From Dryas octopetala (lineage: Eukaryota > Streptophyta > Magnoliopsida > Rosales > Rosaceae), in contig OY992838.1 in NCBI GenBank assembly GCA_963921425.1, forward strand, positions 3,720,001 to 3,784,000: 64,000 nt of DNA. Reading direction: 5' to 3'. This document shows positions 23,501 through 36,700 of this stretch, piece after piece. Below the pieces are notes generated by a model that saw only the letters and a list, made by a program, of their open reading frames with translations, was not told where the DNA came from and did not search any database. A program made the position numbers and the translations under genes. Position 1 is the stretch's first letter, and each line of letters begins with the position of its first letter.

Positions 23501-25779
23501 GTGGAATGTCCCCACTATGTCTCATCTCGATCCCCGAACCGCACAATGTGATAGTGAAGTGCAGAGAATTCTAGATCTACAGAGTGTAGCTCATAATATG
23601 CCAGACGCTTTCTCTGATCTAGCTAAAGTGACGAGATCACATATACCTGCTGCAAACGTGCCTGCAAGGATATCTGTCCCCGAAGGACGTGTCGTCCCAG
23701 ATGGACGAGGTACGGCCATAGCGGCTAACCAGTCTTATGTCCTTGCCCAGAAGCGAGGTAGACCACTAGGTTCGAAGGACTCTTTTCCCCGGAAGAGGAT
23801 AAATTTGGCACAAACGAGTCCTCTTGACATCGCAATCTCAACCGATCCATCTCACGAAATAGTTCCGGATTATGGGTCCGTCCTGGAAGAGACGGTGTTG
23901 GGGGACGCTCCAACATCTGAACCCACTCCCGAGAACAGAGAAATCTCTATAAATTATGCATGCTTGAGTGAGCTCTGGAATCGAAACGAGATTATCATCG
24001 ATGATATATTTGTATTCGCGGTAGCTACCGAAATCATAACTAGCGATGACATCGAACCTCGCTCCGTTGATGAATGTCAACGTCGAGACGACTGGCCAAA
24101 ATGGAAAGAAGCAATCCAGGTCGAATTAGATTCCTTGACAAAGAGAAAGGTGTTTGGGCCTGTCGTTCCTACACCTTCCCATGTTAAACCTGTAGGATTT
24201 AAATGGGTATTTGTAAGGAAGCGTAATGAGAAAAACGAGATTGTAAGATACAAGGCTCGTCTAGTGGCGCAAGGATTTTCTCAACGCCCTGGGATTGATT
24301 ACGAGGAAACGTATTCTCCCGTAATGGACGTGATAACGTTCCGCTACCTTATCAGTTTGGTAGTTTCCGAAAAACTGAGTATGCAGCTTATGGATGTGGT
24401 CACTGCTTATCTCTATGGGGATCTTGATACAGAGATATATATGAAAGTTCCCGAAGGACTTAAGATACCCGATGCAAATAGTTCCAGACCACGGAACACG
24501 CTCTCCATTCATTTGAGGCGTTCACTATATGGATTGAAACAATCCGGACGGATGTGGTATAACCGTCTAAGTGAGTATTTGATCGGGATGGGATATGTGA
24601 ATAATGATCTATGCCCTTGCGTGTTTATTAAGAAAACAAGTTCTGGTTTTGCTATTGTAGCTGTTTATGTCGATGACATGAATCTAATTGGTACTCCTGA
24701 AGAGATCAAGGAAACTGCTAAACACCTGAAGTTGGAATTCGAGATGAAAGATCTTGGGAGAACGAATTTCTGTCTCGGCCTGGAGCTCGAGCACCGTGCA
24801 GATGGAATTCTAGTCCATCAATCGAATTACATCCAGAAGATGTTAAGGCGCTTTAATGAGGATAAAGCGAAGCCTTCTAGCACACCCATGATCGTCCGTA
24901 GTCTAGATCCTAAAAAGGATCCGTTTCGTCCCGCAGATGATAACGAAGAGATATTGGCACCAGAAGTCCCATATCTAAGTGCAATAGGCGCATTATTGTA
25001 CTTGGCTCAATGTACTAGACCGGACATCTCATTCGCTGTGAACTTGTTAGCTAGATATAGCTCTGCGCCAACACGCCGCCACTGGAATGGCATAAAAGAC
25101 TTTTTCCGCTACCTTAAGGGTACGACGGATATGGGCTTATTCTATCCCTAGCTACGCATCAAGGAATGGATCGAACCCCCTCGATCCTCGGAATGATGCC
25201 CGCCTTTTGGATATGCTGACGCATGGTATCTATCAGACCCGCATAAGGCGCGTTCTCAAACTGGTTATGTCTTTACCATTGAGAATACAACAATATCTTG
25301 GAGGTCTACGAAACAGACCTTTGTTGCTACCTCTTCGAATCATGTTGAGATTCTAGCCCTTCACGAAGCAGTTCGTGAATGTATATGGCTAAGAGCAGTT
25401 TCCAAGCATGTTCGAACTACGTGTGGGCTGAATTCCACCACTGATGAACCAACGATTATCTATGAGGATAATGCCGCTTGCATCCAGCAGATGAAGACAG
25501 ATTTCATCAAAGGAGACAACACCAAGCATATTGTACCGAAGTTCTTCTTCAGTCAACAGCAACAAGAGCATCAGATGATTGAAGTCAGGCAGATCCGATC
25601 TCAAGACAACCATGCAGACCTCTTTACCAAGTCACTGTCAAAGTCCACGTTCTTGATGCATGTTCGAGGTATTGGGTTGCGTAGATTGGCTGATTTACCT
25701 AATATGTAGTCTTCAGGGGGAGTCGACATCAGGGGGAGTATCCCGAAGCATACTCGCTTGACCATCGTGTACTCTTTTG

Positions 25780-26165
25780 TCCTTCGTCCAGGGTTATTTT
25801 GTCCCACTGGGTTTTGTTACCTGGCAAGGTTTTAATGAGGCACATCTTGGCATGGTCACCCTACTCATACTACATCCTGAAGATGTGTTGATCTGATATA
25901 TATACATTTGCTCATCTTTTCCCTTCGACCACGGGTTTTTCCCATTGGGTTTACCGGGCAAGGTTTTGGTGTAGCAACTCTAATGCACCCCGCTCCCATA
26001 GACATATTATCTGCTCATGATCCAGAAGATATGACTTCACCTACTTTCGAGGTTCTGATGCGACTACTCTACACTCACGCGCGTTGCACTCTTTTTCCTT
26101 CGATCAGGGTTGTTTTTGTTCCCACAGGGTTTTTATTACTTGGCAAGGTTTTAACGAGGCAACTT
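25780..26165 (+). repeat. Repeated motif in Copia 3' region
   Basis: Three spaced copies of a roughly 60-bp unit lie between the coding region and the 3' LTR, near 25790, 25920 and 26095. Each contains TTCG-CCA(C)GGG, then CCCA-TGGGTTTT and GGCAAGGTTTT. This is a part of the element and is not coding. Confidence 0.65.
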
Positions 26166-26216
26166 AGAAGCGCATAGCAGAGACAACACTAATGACATGG
26201 AATATCCAAGGGGGAG

Positions 26217-26404
26217 TGTTGTAAATATATTGTTTTATGTGGCTATCCCTGTAATTAGTTGTAGGGGCATACTAGTAAATATACAAAACCTAGTAAACCC
26301 TACTTCTATATAAGGATATTTATAACATGAATAAGATAGACTGATCATATTCTCTCTGCCTCCTCTTTTCCACAAACCCTAATTTTCTACATACTTTTAC
26401 AACA
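26217..26404 (+). repeat. 3' LTR (188 bp)
   Basis: Same sequence as the 5' LTR by eye. It is preceded by the polypurine tract AAGGGGGAG and followed by the target duplication CTCTT. Confidence 0.95.
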
Positions 26405-26409
26405 CTCTT

Positions 26410-27230
26410 TTAATTGGCATGCTATCTTATCTTATCTGCACGTACAACATGTGCGTAGGATTACTTTCCACCATGTAGACAAAGTCACAAAGCTAACTTG
26501 TATCTAGATTATGCAACACCACACATGGACTTACCAAAGAAGTTTGCATTTATGACTACTGCACACAAGGAAGCCCAATTTGGTGAAGGTAATGAAAAGA
26601 TTGAAGGCATTTTCTTGTTAAGATGATGATCTAAAGCCCACAAGAGAGCGCCTCAGGTTGTTGCTGTTTCGTCGACTGGTTTTTTATATCATCTTGATCT
26701 TGTTGGTCAAGTTACATTGATTTGTGCAAATATTTATCATGAGTTGTTTGCTTTACATATAAAAGTTTGAAAGGAATTTTACATAAGAAAACAGAACTTT
26801 AAACTAAGAAGAAGATTGCATAGCTTTGTATGACAATTGACAGATATCTTGTAAGTGAGGTTTATTGGATAATGGTGGTTTTTATCACTTCCCTCAAACT
26901 CAACAAGTTAAAGGTGGATGAGTTTGGACTGAAGAAATTGACTTGGACAAACATAACTCATAATTTACTGCAACAGAATGGAGAGATACCTGAAGGAATT
27001 ACATGAATAACAAAACAATCTATTACTCCATCCATTCTAATCATAATGCACTCTCTACAAAAACCAATTCTTTCACAGTTCCCCCCAAAACCCTCCAAAA
27101 GCTTCATGCATAGTCTTCTTAATCTACAAACACCAATAACAAGCAATCATCTCCACCCATCAAAGTCTTGCTTTCTTGTTCTGGTTATACACAGTTTGTA
27201 ACATAATGAGTCATCTTCTTCTGCTAAAAA
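26410..27230. other. Gap; likely flank of bHLH gene
   Basis: No coding region is recognised. The part nearest 27230-27496 probably holds the 3' untranslated region of the minus-strand bHLH gene. A CT/AAGA-rich low-complexity stretch lies at 27275-27325. Confidence 0.4.
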
Positions 27231-27496
27231 TTCGAAGAACAAACAATTAGGAACTGAGAGCCTATACAACCGAAGAAACTTTTTTTTTTTCTTTTCTTTT
27301 CGTTTTCTCTTTTTTCTCTAATCGAGTCAAATACAGTTAACGGAAAATTTGAATTGTCCGTTGGGAGAGAGCAGACCCTAGTATCTGTTCCAAAATCTAT
27401 AGCTCTGGTTTCAAGCGGCCTGCTGAACATGATAGCATCTCAAGGTTAGAAGAATGTGAGACAGAACTATGAAGTCATTGTAAAAATGAAGTTGTG

Positions 27497-29457
27497 TTAT
27501 TTACCATTTTGTCCCAAATTGTCAATGGCTGAACTAGAATCAAAACCCATATGGAAAAGACCTTGGAGCTCATTGTCTAATACGGTCTGCAAAATTACAC
27601 AATCAATGTTTTTGACAAGCAAAAGTACCATGCATGGTAAGCATGATTTAAGATTCTTAAATTACCTGCGGCAAGGAAGGAAATTGCTGAGCTGTACTTG
27701 GCATATTTGGCAAGGTCCCAGGGAAAATACCATGAGGGTATGGGTGAGAAGAGCTGATTCCAGGACTAAATCCGAAGATAGCTCCACCGCCATTTCGTGA
27801 ATTAAGAATCTAGATAGTAGGAAAACTAAGATAAATTTCCGTACATTCACTGAACAGATTTGGTGTAAGTGACCAAATTATTGATTACTACCAGTACTAG
27901 GTTTAACTTACATCTTTGGATAGAATCCGCTCTATATCTACGTTCAGTTCTGGATTGACTGTAGCAAGTTTCATTGACAAAAACTGAAACATTAAAGAAA
28001 AGTAAACCTTAGAACATTTAGGAGCTAGACAATCATGGTACCAACTTTTCAAAATCATGCACATGGTCTCTAATTTCATCAGCTGTAGTTATGTATAATT
28101 AGCACAAGTTGCAGTGCATCTATATATGTATTTATGTATGCAGGCATATATTCCATTACAAAACTCAGATTCAGTTCCTCATCTAAGATTGCAGAATAGC
28201 ATACCTCAACTTGCTGTTGCAGAGACTGCACATAGTTGATGATCTCATCAAGCATTACAGCTTTCCCAGTAATCTAGAAACGTAATTGGTACAAAAATGA
28301 TCAGCATTTTATATCAACATAAGAGATCATTCAGAGCATTGACCATCTATGAATACCTTATTGCATCCAGGAACAAGTTCTTGAAGCAATCTCATCCGCT
28401 CGCTAATCTTTTCTCTTCTTACCTGCAAGCAGAAAGTTTTATTGCCTCAAGAAATTAATGAAAAAGAGAACTTTCTTCAAATTTGATACATGGTAATGAG
28501 AAGATACCCTTTCTGCGAGGCTATGACTATTTGTGGCCTGGCCTCTTCGGGCTCTCACATGAATGTAACTGTCTTTTGCAGCTTCTCCGCTTTGAGAATT
28601 GTCTTTGGCCTGTTTGGTTGTCTGCTTACCGCGCAAATTTGCAACTGTGTTATCTTCAACTTTTGCTTTTTTCTCATCTTGTTCTTTCAGAAAATCAGAG
28701 CTCTCCCCAGACAGATCCTTGTTAAGTTCCCCTTCAGCATTCTATTACAGATAACAAAGCAATTAACATCATTGGGGCACTGTATTAAAGGGAAACATAA
28801 GCATCAATATCCCAATTGATACAAGTACAGCAAAGCTCAATTTACCTTATTTGGACTGAATGCAGAATTGGATTCAGGAGCTCGTTTCCTTCTCTTTCCA
28901 TTAGGTGAAGATCCTAAAGCACCCTCTTCTGAAATTTGGCGATCATCATGAGATTGGGCACCAAATGTTGAAGTCCTCTCAATGCGGCCCTTCCTGTTTG
29001 GGTTATAGTTTGGAGGACACCCAGGGTTAGTAATCTCAGTACACTCAGGTAGGCCAAAAGAACCAACCATTTCTGAGAAGCTCCCACTTCCAAAGCATGG
29101 AAGCTTTGGCACCATCTCCACATAACTTGAATCAGAAGGATATTGAACAAGGTGGGAGGTGCTACTCATTCCCTGATTTTCCAACACAACCGGGTAAGGA
29201 GGATTGGCAAACTCACTGTGAGAAGCAACTGAAGAACCTCCAAAATTATCACTCTGACTCAATGAAACAAGTGGATCCCAACCAGAACCAAAGAAAGGGT
29301 CAGTTGCATTTGAAGGCTTAAACATAGATACTGAACTCATTGTCATTCGTGAAACCTTTTCAGGCAGTGGATTCGTGCTCATCCCTGAAGATGGGCAATT
29401 CAGACTGCCCTCATTTCTATGTTGAAACCCCGCATCCTCATTGTCATGACCACCCAT
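27497..29457 (-). CDS. bHLH74: bHLH74-like transcription factor (7 exons, 428 aa)
   Basis: The coding exons, in transcript order, are 29457-28846, 28741-28508, 28422-28357, 28273-28205, 27983-27912, 27809-27666 and 27586-27497. Every junction is GT-AG and phase 0. The product is a nuclear DNA-binding factor expected to bind E-box (CANNTG) sites as a dimer. The N-terminal half (1-204) is Ser/Pro-rich, with a short [15 protein letters not shown] motif like Arabidopsis bHLH74. A basic KRRKRAPES stretch follows. The bHLH domain (about residues 268-325) reads [20 protein letters not shown], then the loop GCNKITGKA and helix 2 [19 protein letters not shown]. The C-terminus ends in a conserved short exon ([12 protein letters not shown]). 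The start at 29457 matches the MGG start of Arabidopsis bHLH74; there is no upstream in-frame ATG nearby. The closest family is the bHLH74/49/62/78 group (subfamily XII). Confidence 0.92.
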
Positions 29458-30650
29458 TAATGAACTCAAGAGTTTAATCCTCCAAGACTATGGAGTCTGC
29501 CTATATATAATTCAAATGAAACCCCAATTAACAGTTGCTGTAGACCAGGGCTATATAACTAGAAATGAGACAGAAGAAATCTATGAAACTAAAGGCAAAG
29601 TGGGTGACTTTGACCAAAATTGACTGATGATATCTTGCAGACTCAACAAGGAACAAGTAACCTTTGCAGCTTTATAGACCTGAGAGGGAGTTAAAGTAAC
29701 AGATGCCTCTTCTTGCAGCATCCCATAGACACAAAGTGAAAGGATAGGATAAATCCTGTGTATCAGGCATAAAATCTTATATGCACCAGCTACTGATCTC
29801 TTCCTTTCAAAAACCCTAGGATCAATCTTACTCTAGTGCAGAGAAGAAAAGAAAGAAGGAAAATGCTCCCCACAGACAAGAAAAGTGAACCTTTCAGAGC
29901 ATAAAGTAGACATAGACAAACAATGACATTAGCTAAGTAACAGCTCACCAGACTAACAAAAAGAAAGCAGATTCCCTTTTTCTCTTTTGTTAGGGGGAGA
30001 ACTAAATTTTCATATCCTCAACTCAATCAAACATCAATCTGATTGATGGAAAGCGGTTTGAATCTCTTCAACTATGACCAAAATTGGGGAGAATCACTCC
30101 ATGCTTCAAGTAATGAATATTATAATAAAAATATGGTTGCCAATTAAGAGTCCTCCTTATAAGGAAATAACAGCTAGCTGGAGTTTTGAATCAAAACCCA
30201 CAAACCACCCAGAACCAAGAAAAGGAAAGTTACAGAAACCCTTTTGAGATATTCTCAGATGGGTACCCAAGAAAGACTAAAAGGCATCAAATTCTACTTG
30301 AATTGTGAAAAAACTGCAATGGACAGGGTTTTAGCACAGTCCCCCTAATTGGGAGTTTGATTTGTACCTTCAAAAGCACCAAATGCTTGGTTAAATTGGA
30401 CGCGAAAAACCCAATTCACCAATTGGGTACTTGCATAAACAGCAAAGCAAGCATCAAATTCCAACTTTTATAGATCACAGACAATGAGGAGAGCTATAGG
30501 CCTTGAAAGAGAGATAGCAAGAGTGAGACTTTGCTTACCTGCCCAAGTTAACAGGTGACATGTATGATTTTAAAAGACCCGACTAACCACTGCCAACTGC
30601 TCTTGTTGGAAAATTATTACAGAACTAATCTCTCTTTCCCTTCCACACTC
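29458..30650 (-). promoter_or_regulatory. 5' leader of bHLH gene with ~1-kb intron
   Basis: On the minus strand, a strong donor GGGCAG/GTAAGC lies at 30539/30538 and a plausible acceptor TATATATAG at 29501. This implies a 1,038-bp intron within the 5' untranslated region, ending about 43 nt before the start codon. A TATA-like sequence lies near 30712. This is inferred from splice signals only. Confidence 0.5.
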
Positions 30651-30719
30651 TACTCTTTGTAATTTCTCTCTAATTTGAATTTCTTTCTTTCCTCACAATT
30701 TTTGCAATATAATAATGCT

Positions 30720-33700
30720 TCCCCTCTGTTTTTGTTTCATTAAATATTGGAGAGGTTCTTCTCTACAAGGCCAAGCTTGCTTGCTTCCATCTTTGACATA
30801 CTTTTTTTTTTACTGACACATTTGCCAACTATTCTAACAGACCTCTCTTTGCTGTTACACACTCATTTTTCTCAGTGCCAACTAAACCCCTTTCATTTCT
30901 TTTGAGAAAGCTCATTATGCTCCTAACCTCCATCATCCTCCATGGCTCCATCTACATCATTACACATCACTCTAATACACCTGGGCCCACACTGGGCCCT
31001 TGCAAATCTTCCTCCTATGAACCATTGGATCTCTGCTTAGTACACACCTTCCATGTTAAAGATGCCTTCCACTTGTTCATTTGGTGGAACCCATTTGACA
31101 GGTGTAGGACTCTGATGGGACCACTGGAAGAGTGTAGGCTGTGGCCTGTGGGTGCATAGCAGAGATTGGTATCCCATTTTCTTTTAAGTTAATTTAATAT
31201 TAATTGGCAGTACTTGTAATCTTTTTCTTTTTACTTTGGAGGGGTTTGGGTCTCTGACCCTCAGGAACATAAGGAATAATGGAATCTAATCATCAATTTA
31301 CCTCCTTGTCCTGGTACGGTTTCCAGCTGTAGTAATGTGTTTAATGTTTTTGCCTGTTCAAAGCCTCCCTCTCAGGCCTTCTCAGCCAACCAACCTGGTC
31401 AAACCAAATTATCTGGTCAACCCTCCTAGGCCTGGTTGTGATCTTGCTGGAAAAACCAAAAATTATTCCGAAAATAGCGGTTAATTTGCTCCCAGGTCAT
31501 GATCTGGTGTGACACACTACACCCTAGAAATGAGTCACCAAACTATTCTTTTAACAAATTATGAACTCTGTGTGTGTGATATTTAATTTGTGTTTTATGA
31601 AAGGGGGTCCAAAATAAGTACTGCAGAGCAAATAAAAATAGGTAGATACGATGATAAGGATGGTACACCTAACTGATCAATGTGGGTACTCACACTAAAT
31701 CATACTCTCTCAGTTCATTTCAAGGTGGGGCAAGAAAAAGACCTCAAGCAGAAGAAGAAGAATAAGAAGATCTTATTTTTCAATCTTTTTTGTAAGGGGT
31801 TTGCTTGTTTGCATATTGAAACTGAAAAGCTAAACAGTGATTTGGGGTTGATCAAAGGAGGTTTGATTGTTATAAAGTGATTAATTATGCTCAAATTGAC
31901 TTAGTTGAGAGCATGTAAAACTGTTACATTCAACTTTGGTGAATGCATCCAAAACCATGAGCATGATGATACATTGAAATTAAAGCATCACCCCATGCTA
32001 TTTTAAGCTGAATAAAGCTTTTTCATTTAATTTTGGCCAGCTCTACTTCAATCTAAACAAAGCCACACATTTGATTCAATTCAGCCAGCTTCCTCATAAA
32101 AATGTTTCAAATTCCGAAACCCCACCAAAAAAAGAAAGGACTTGATTATGATATAAATAGCAATAATTCAGGTTGGGTAATCTGAGTAACATTCAAGAGA
32201 GGGCAAGTTAGATCCAGAGCAATGCTGCATGTGTTAAACATAAGTGAATTGCAGCAGAACTTGTTCATTCATAAACAAGTATACAAGTAAACAAGCAACA
32301 TTATTAAGCTAATAAAGCAGAGCGGAAGCACAACCAAAAGAGTAAAGACTAAAAGAGAGAGTGAGTGAGAGAGGAGTTGTATGTGTCACGCGTGAGGCAT
32401 GCATTGAGGTTCAGGTGGGTCTCTAATCCAAGATGTGGTCCTGCCCTGATTAGCAATGATGGGGTTGATACCTAAGAGACGAATCTTACAAGATTTATCA
32501 GCCCCATTCACATTTTCTAAACCCCAAATTCTCTGCATTAAAAAAAAAAAAAAAAAAAAATTCTAATCTTTGCTTTACATTACTGCATTACATAGTTCAC
32601 ACTTCACAGCCCATGCCACAGTACTCTTTTTGGCCTGGAAGATTTATACTTTTAAAGAAGCTGGAGCTAGCTTTTACTTGTTTACTCAAAAAGTTGCCAC
32701 CCCTCCTTTTTTCCCAATTATACAAAGCTCTCTACTATAGTCTACTTGTTGCTTGCGGTTGCAGAGATGAGAATTCAGAGCCCAAGTACCCAATCCAACC
32801 CAAAAACCACCCCTTTCTTGTATTATATTATATTGTTCTTGTACTGTATTATATTAATGGGTAGATGGAGTTTGAAAGCACAGTACAACTCATCAACAAA
32901 GCATTAAACAATGAGCTTTATTAGTAAACTTAATTCAGTCCATCATGGAGGTTAGAGAAATTAAATTATTAATAAATCAAAGAAGAATCCCCAAACTCCA
33001 TATATATAATTGTATATATCTTACAATGAAAATAATCAAAGCATGCGCAGAAGACAAGTAATCATCACCCTCCGGATTTAGGTATGATGCATGCCTTGGT
33101 CTTTGATGCAACTCATCGAACCCATGACGGCTCAGAGCAAAACAATCATTAATTTTAAGTCATTGATGTTTCTACAAACCCAAAAAAAATAAAGTTCCAG
33201 CAGTGGCCACTGAAAATTGGTACATCTTTTTTTATATGGAAGTACTAAAATTAGACTAGGTGAATTGCACATACTGCTAGCTAGAGCATCCATAGGAAAA
33301 AGAAAATCAAAGAGCATATGAGAAATTGCTTTGACCCTGTTGATGATATAGACTGATAAGTTCAGAAGCTAAGCTGAGCATCACTGAGACATAAGACCTG
33401 GACAAGATTTTATTCTCTTCTCAAAAGGACCAATTGTCCCCAATCCAATCAAAATATAGTCCACAAAACATGATTCAAGTCAGGGATATATTGTATCAGT
33501 AAGTAGCCCAGTAGGTGTTGACCTATTTATCCAGTCTCCATTCCCCATGTCAATTATGGAATATCACCTTTTTGCTTGGCTGCAAACCTGCACCTACTGC
33601 ACATCTAACATTTTAGTATTTTACAGTAAGATAGTTCCATTTCGTTAAACTACGACTAAAATTCTCAATGTGTTTACTAGTGTACATAGAAAATTAGATA

Positions 33701-36700
33701 TTACCCTGTAAACATCTGGAAGTTAATTAGAGTATCTAATCCCTAATCATTGGCAATGGAACATGCCCCACAGGTGTGCCGTGACTTGAGCTAAACAAAT
33801 GAACAACTTTATATTGAATGATGTTGGAACAATTGTGATTGAGGAGCGTATGCATAAATTGTCACTATAATGTCATATAAATGAAAGAATATCGAATCTA
33901 AAATCAATTGGCAAGTTAGGCCGAAGATGACACAAGATAATTTTTCAATAAAACTGTAATAAAAGTTATTATTTATGATTTAGACTATGAATGAGTAGTT
34001 AATAATTATTTGATCTAGTGAATAATACTAAGTGATTTTTTCGTTGGAAGTGATCGTGAGTTCAAAACTTGATTTCTAAATAAATCACGAGTCATGCAAA
34101 TTCACATTTTGCTAAAATAAGGGCGCAAACATTACGATTTCATATACATAACCTTTTGTATTCTCTTTGAAAAACTTAAAAAGTGGAAGCCAGAAATTCC
34201 AGAATGGTGTGCATACCTCAGCTAAGTTCAGATCATACTGTGGTGGGCCAATTTTTAAATCACGTCTGAAGGCCCACTGGGTTTTCCCATCACAGAATTT
34301 GAGCAAATCCAAAACCTAATATAATGGCCCGGGTCATATAATTTGGGCCACAGGGTTGATGTAGAAGTCCAACACAGCGCAGCGCTGGCCTAAGCCTCTA
34401 AGTCAATCTGAGAATTGAGTGCCTAATCTGGAACAAATAGAAAAGGAGGCCCATTGGAACATCTATTTACCTCTTTCTTCAATATTTTTTCTAGAAAAAA
34501 ATTCCTTTAATTCCTTTTCGGGCCTCAAAATTAGACCCAAAAAAAAAAAAAAAAAAATACTTTGTGGTACCAACTCAAGTGGTGAGGGAGATTGAAGAAA
34601 TGAGTTAAAATTAAGAACATCATAGTTTTAAAGTTGATTCCTTTCAATATAACATATCATTCAATTTAATTAAATTTGATTGCGTTTTCACTGTACAAAC
34701 ACGTATAATATATAAATACTTGTTTAACGATTTTAAATCCTACAGGTTCATTTAGATATATTTTTGTCGTGGTGTTCATATTATAGACAAAACTCTAAAG
34801 TCTAAACTTTGATGACAAAAGAAATATAGTAGCTAAAAGCTATGTATCTGCAGCAGATATCAGTAAAACAAGTAACTTTCTTATGGTTTGTTGGTGAGTA
34901 ATAACTAAAAAGTGTTTGCAGGGTTCAGAAACTGAGTAGAGAAAAACAAGGGACAAAACAACTAAGCAAAGCAACAAACCATAAGAAAGTGATCGTGGTG
35001 ATATTGTGATAATGACAATGCGACCATGCATTAATACACAGAGCCCTGAAAAGCGTACGTGTCCGATAGCAATGTGACCCCTCACCCTGCACCAAAAAAT
35101 CGCCTATTTGATTTTAATTCTGCATCAGTGCATCACCATCTCAAACGTACGTATTAATAAATACATTAAAAATCAATAAGGACACAATAGCCCAGATGAG
35201 GGAAAGTTGCAGTAATGTGGTGACATTTAAGATGTACCAAAAAGAAGGCCTGTGGCTAGCCAACATCAAGATAAGGATTCAACGGGCTTCATCTGCTCTA
35301 TTAAATTCAGATATTGATGTTTATCATGAATACCACATCGGCTTCAATTTCCTTGTGACTTCGTCTATGGTATACTGTCTAAGTTCTAAGATTTTGATGT
35401 CTCCGATAAAATAATAATAATAGGGTTTCGATCTTCATGTATGTTGTCTAAGTCTAACATAATATATAAGTATACAAATAATTTATAAAATGTGAGAGTG
35501 CGGCCTTGACTGTCTACTAATACTCAACTAAGAAAAACAAATCCCAAACTCTATGTATGTATTCATATGAACACATTGAACTCGCAAGAAGAATTGATGG
35601 CAACGTAAAAAGTGAGTGTTATACACTATTTGTTTGGTAAAATTTTCATATTCTTCTTGTAAGCTAATTAATGAAAGTCACGTGAGGTAGGGAATTGAAC
35701 AGTGTCTAGGACCGTACCCTAGCTCGGTAGCTGGTGGCAAATTGACAAGCAAAGAAACAGAAAGATTGTGGTCCAAACTCTCCAAACTCCAAACCAAAAT
35801 CCAAATTAAAGGCGGGCATGCATATATGCATGCAGAGAAATCACGGTTGTGTAGGTCTCCTCGGGAGAAACAGGAGTCCTCCAGAGGGAGCAATGAGCAT
35901 GGAGCTAGCCATTGACTAATTAATTTGAAATTGGCATCAGATATATTCAGATCAATTATTAGCAAAAATGCTTTGACAGGGTTCGTCCTTGCATATTGTC
36001 ACACTCTTGTTATTGGACAATCACACCACCTGAGATGGCCAGACGGGTGGTCACCATCCCGTGAGCTGTAACCTGTACCATATACATTACATGCATGACA
36101 CCGCAGTTAATATATAGCAAACTCCAAAAATTTGGGGACCATTACTACTTGTTTACTTTGTTTACATGTATATCTGTACCTACATATTTTGAATTACATT
36201 GGGTCACCATCTTGGATTCTATGTATCATGTGTCCCACAATGCCCAATTCTATTAAGAAAAACACAGACCACTTATTATAGGCAAGTTTTGTGAGCAGCA
36301 ATTAATTAATGCATGGAAATTTTGCATATAGACCACCTAACAGAATGTCCTAGCAATTATTAGAGCTTAAGTACCATTCATTTTTGTTTGACTGTATGAT
36401 TTATGGCATGGGCTTGACCACGTACCTCAAATTATTACCAACTTAATTATATATATTGCTAGATATATATATATATATATCTCTCTCTATATATATGGTT
36501 CCGATCGATCTGAACACATATATGGATTTTGTTGAACCGTATTTACCTACCATGTTCATATTCACATGGTTTCACCTTCTATCTCTATAATATTTCAGTA
36601 CATATCATGTATTTTCTCTCTTTAAATCTTCATTTAAAATTTTTTTAAAAGAAATTGAAGAATTCAACACAAAATCAATGGAGTATAGGAGGAGAGGCCC

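Larger units (their letters stand above)
19363..26409 (+). mobile_element. Young full-length Ty1/copia element
   Basis: The element spans 19368-26404 (7,037 bp), flanked by the 5-bp duplication CTCTT on both sides (19363-19367 and 26405-26409). The two 188-bp LTRs look identical, so the insertion is recent. After the 5' LTR comes CGTTATCAGCACG, a plausible primer-binding site, and AAGGGGGAG precedes the 3' LTR as polypurine tract. Parts in order are a long non-coding leader (19556-20919), gag with a CCHC knuckle (about 20920-21945), protease and integrase regions (about 22000-23500), reverse transcriptase (about 24000-25150), RNase H (about 25150-25710) and a 3' untranslated stretch. The coding region is broken in a handful of places, so this copy should not be able to move unaided. 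Confidence 0.93.

Noticed and set aside
21183-24512. Minus-strand frames within the plus-strand Copia element
   Set aside because: Shadows of gag and pol coding on the opposite strand.
29458-29469. Upstream start for the bHLH protein (MSSL)
   Set aside because: The codon at 29469 is TTG. The ATG at 29457 matches the MGG start of the family.
30875-31159. 94-aa plus-strand frame as a small gene
   Set aside because: No domain, composition like random AT-rich DNA, and no partner frame or splice structure.
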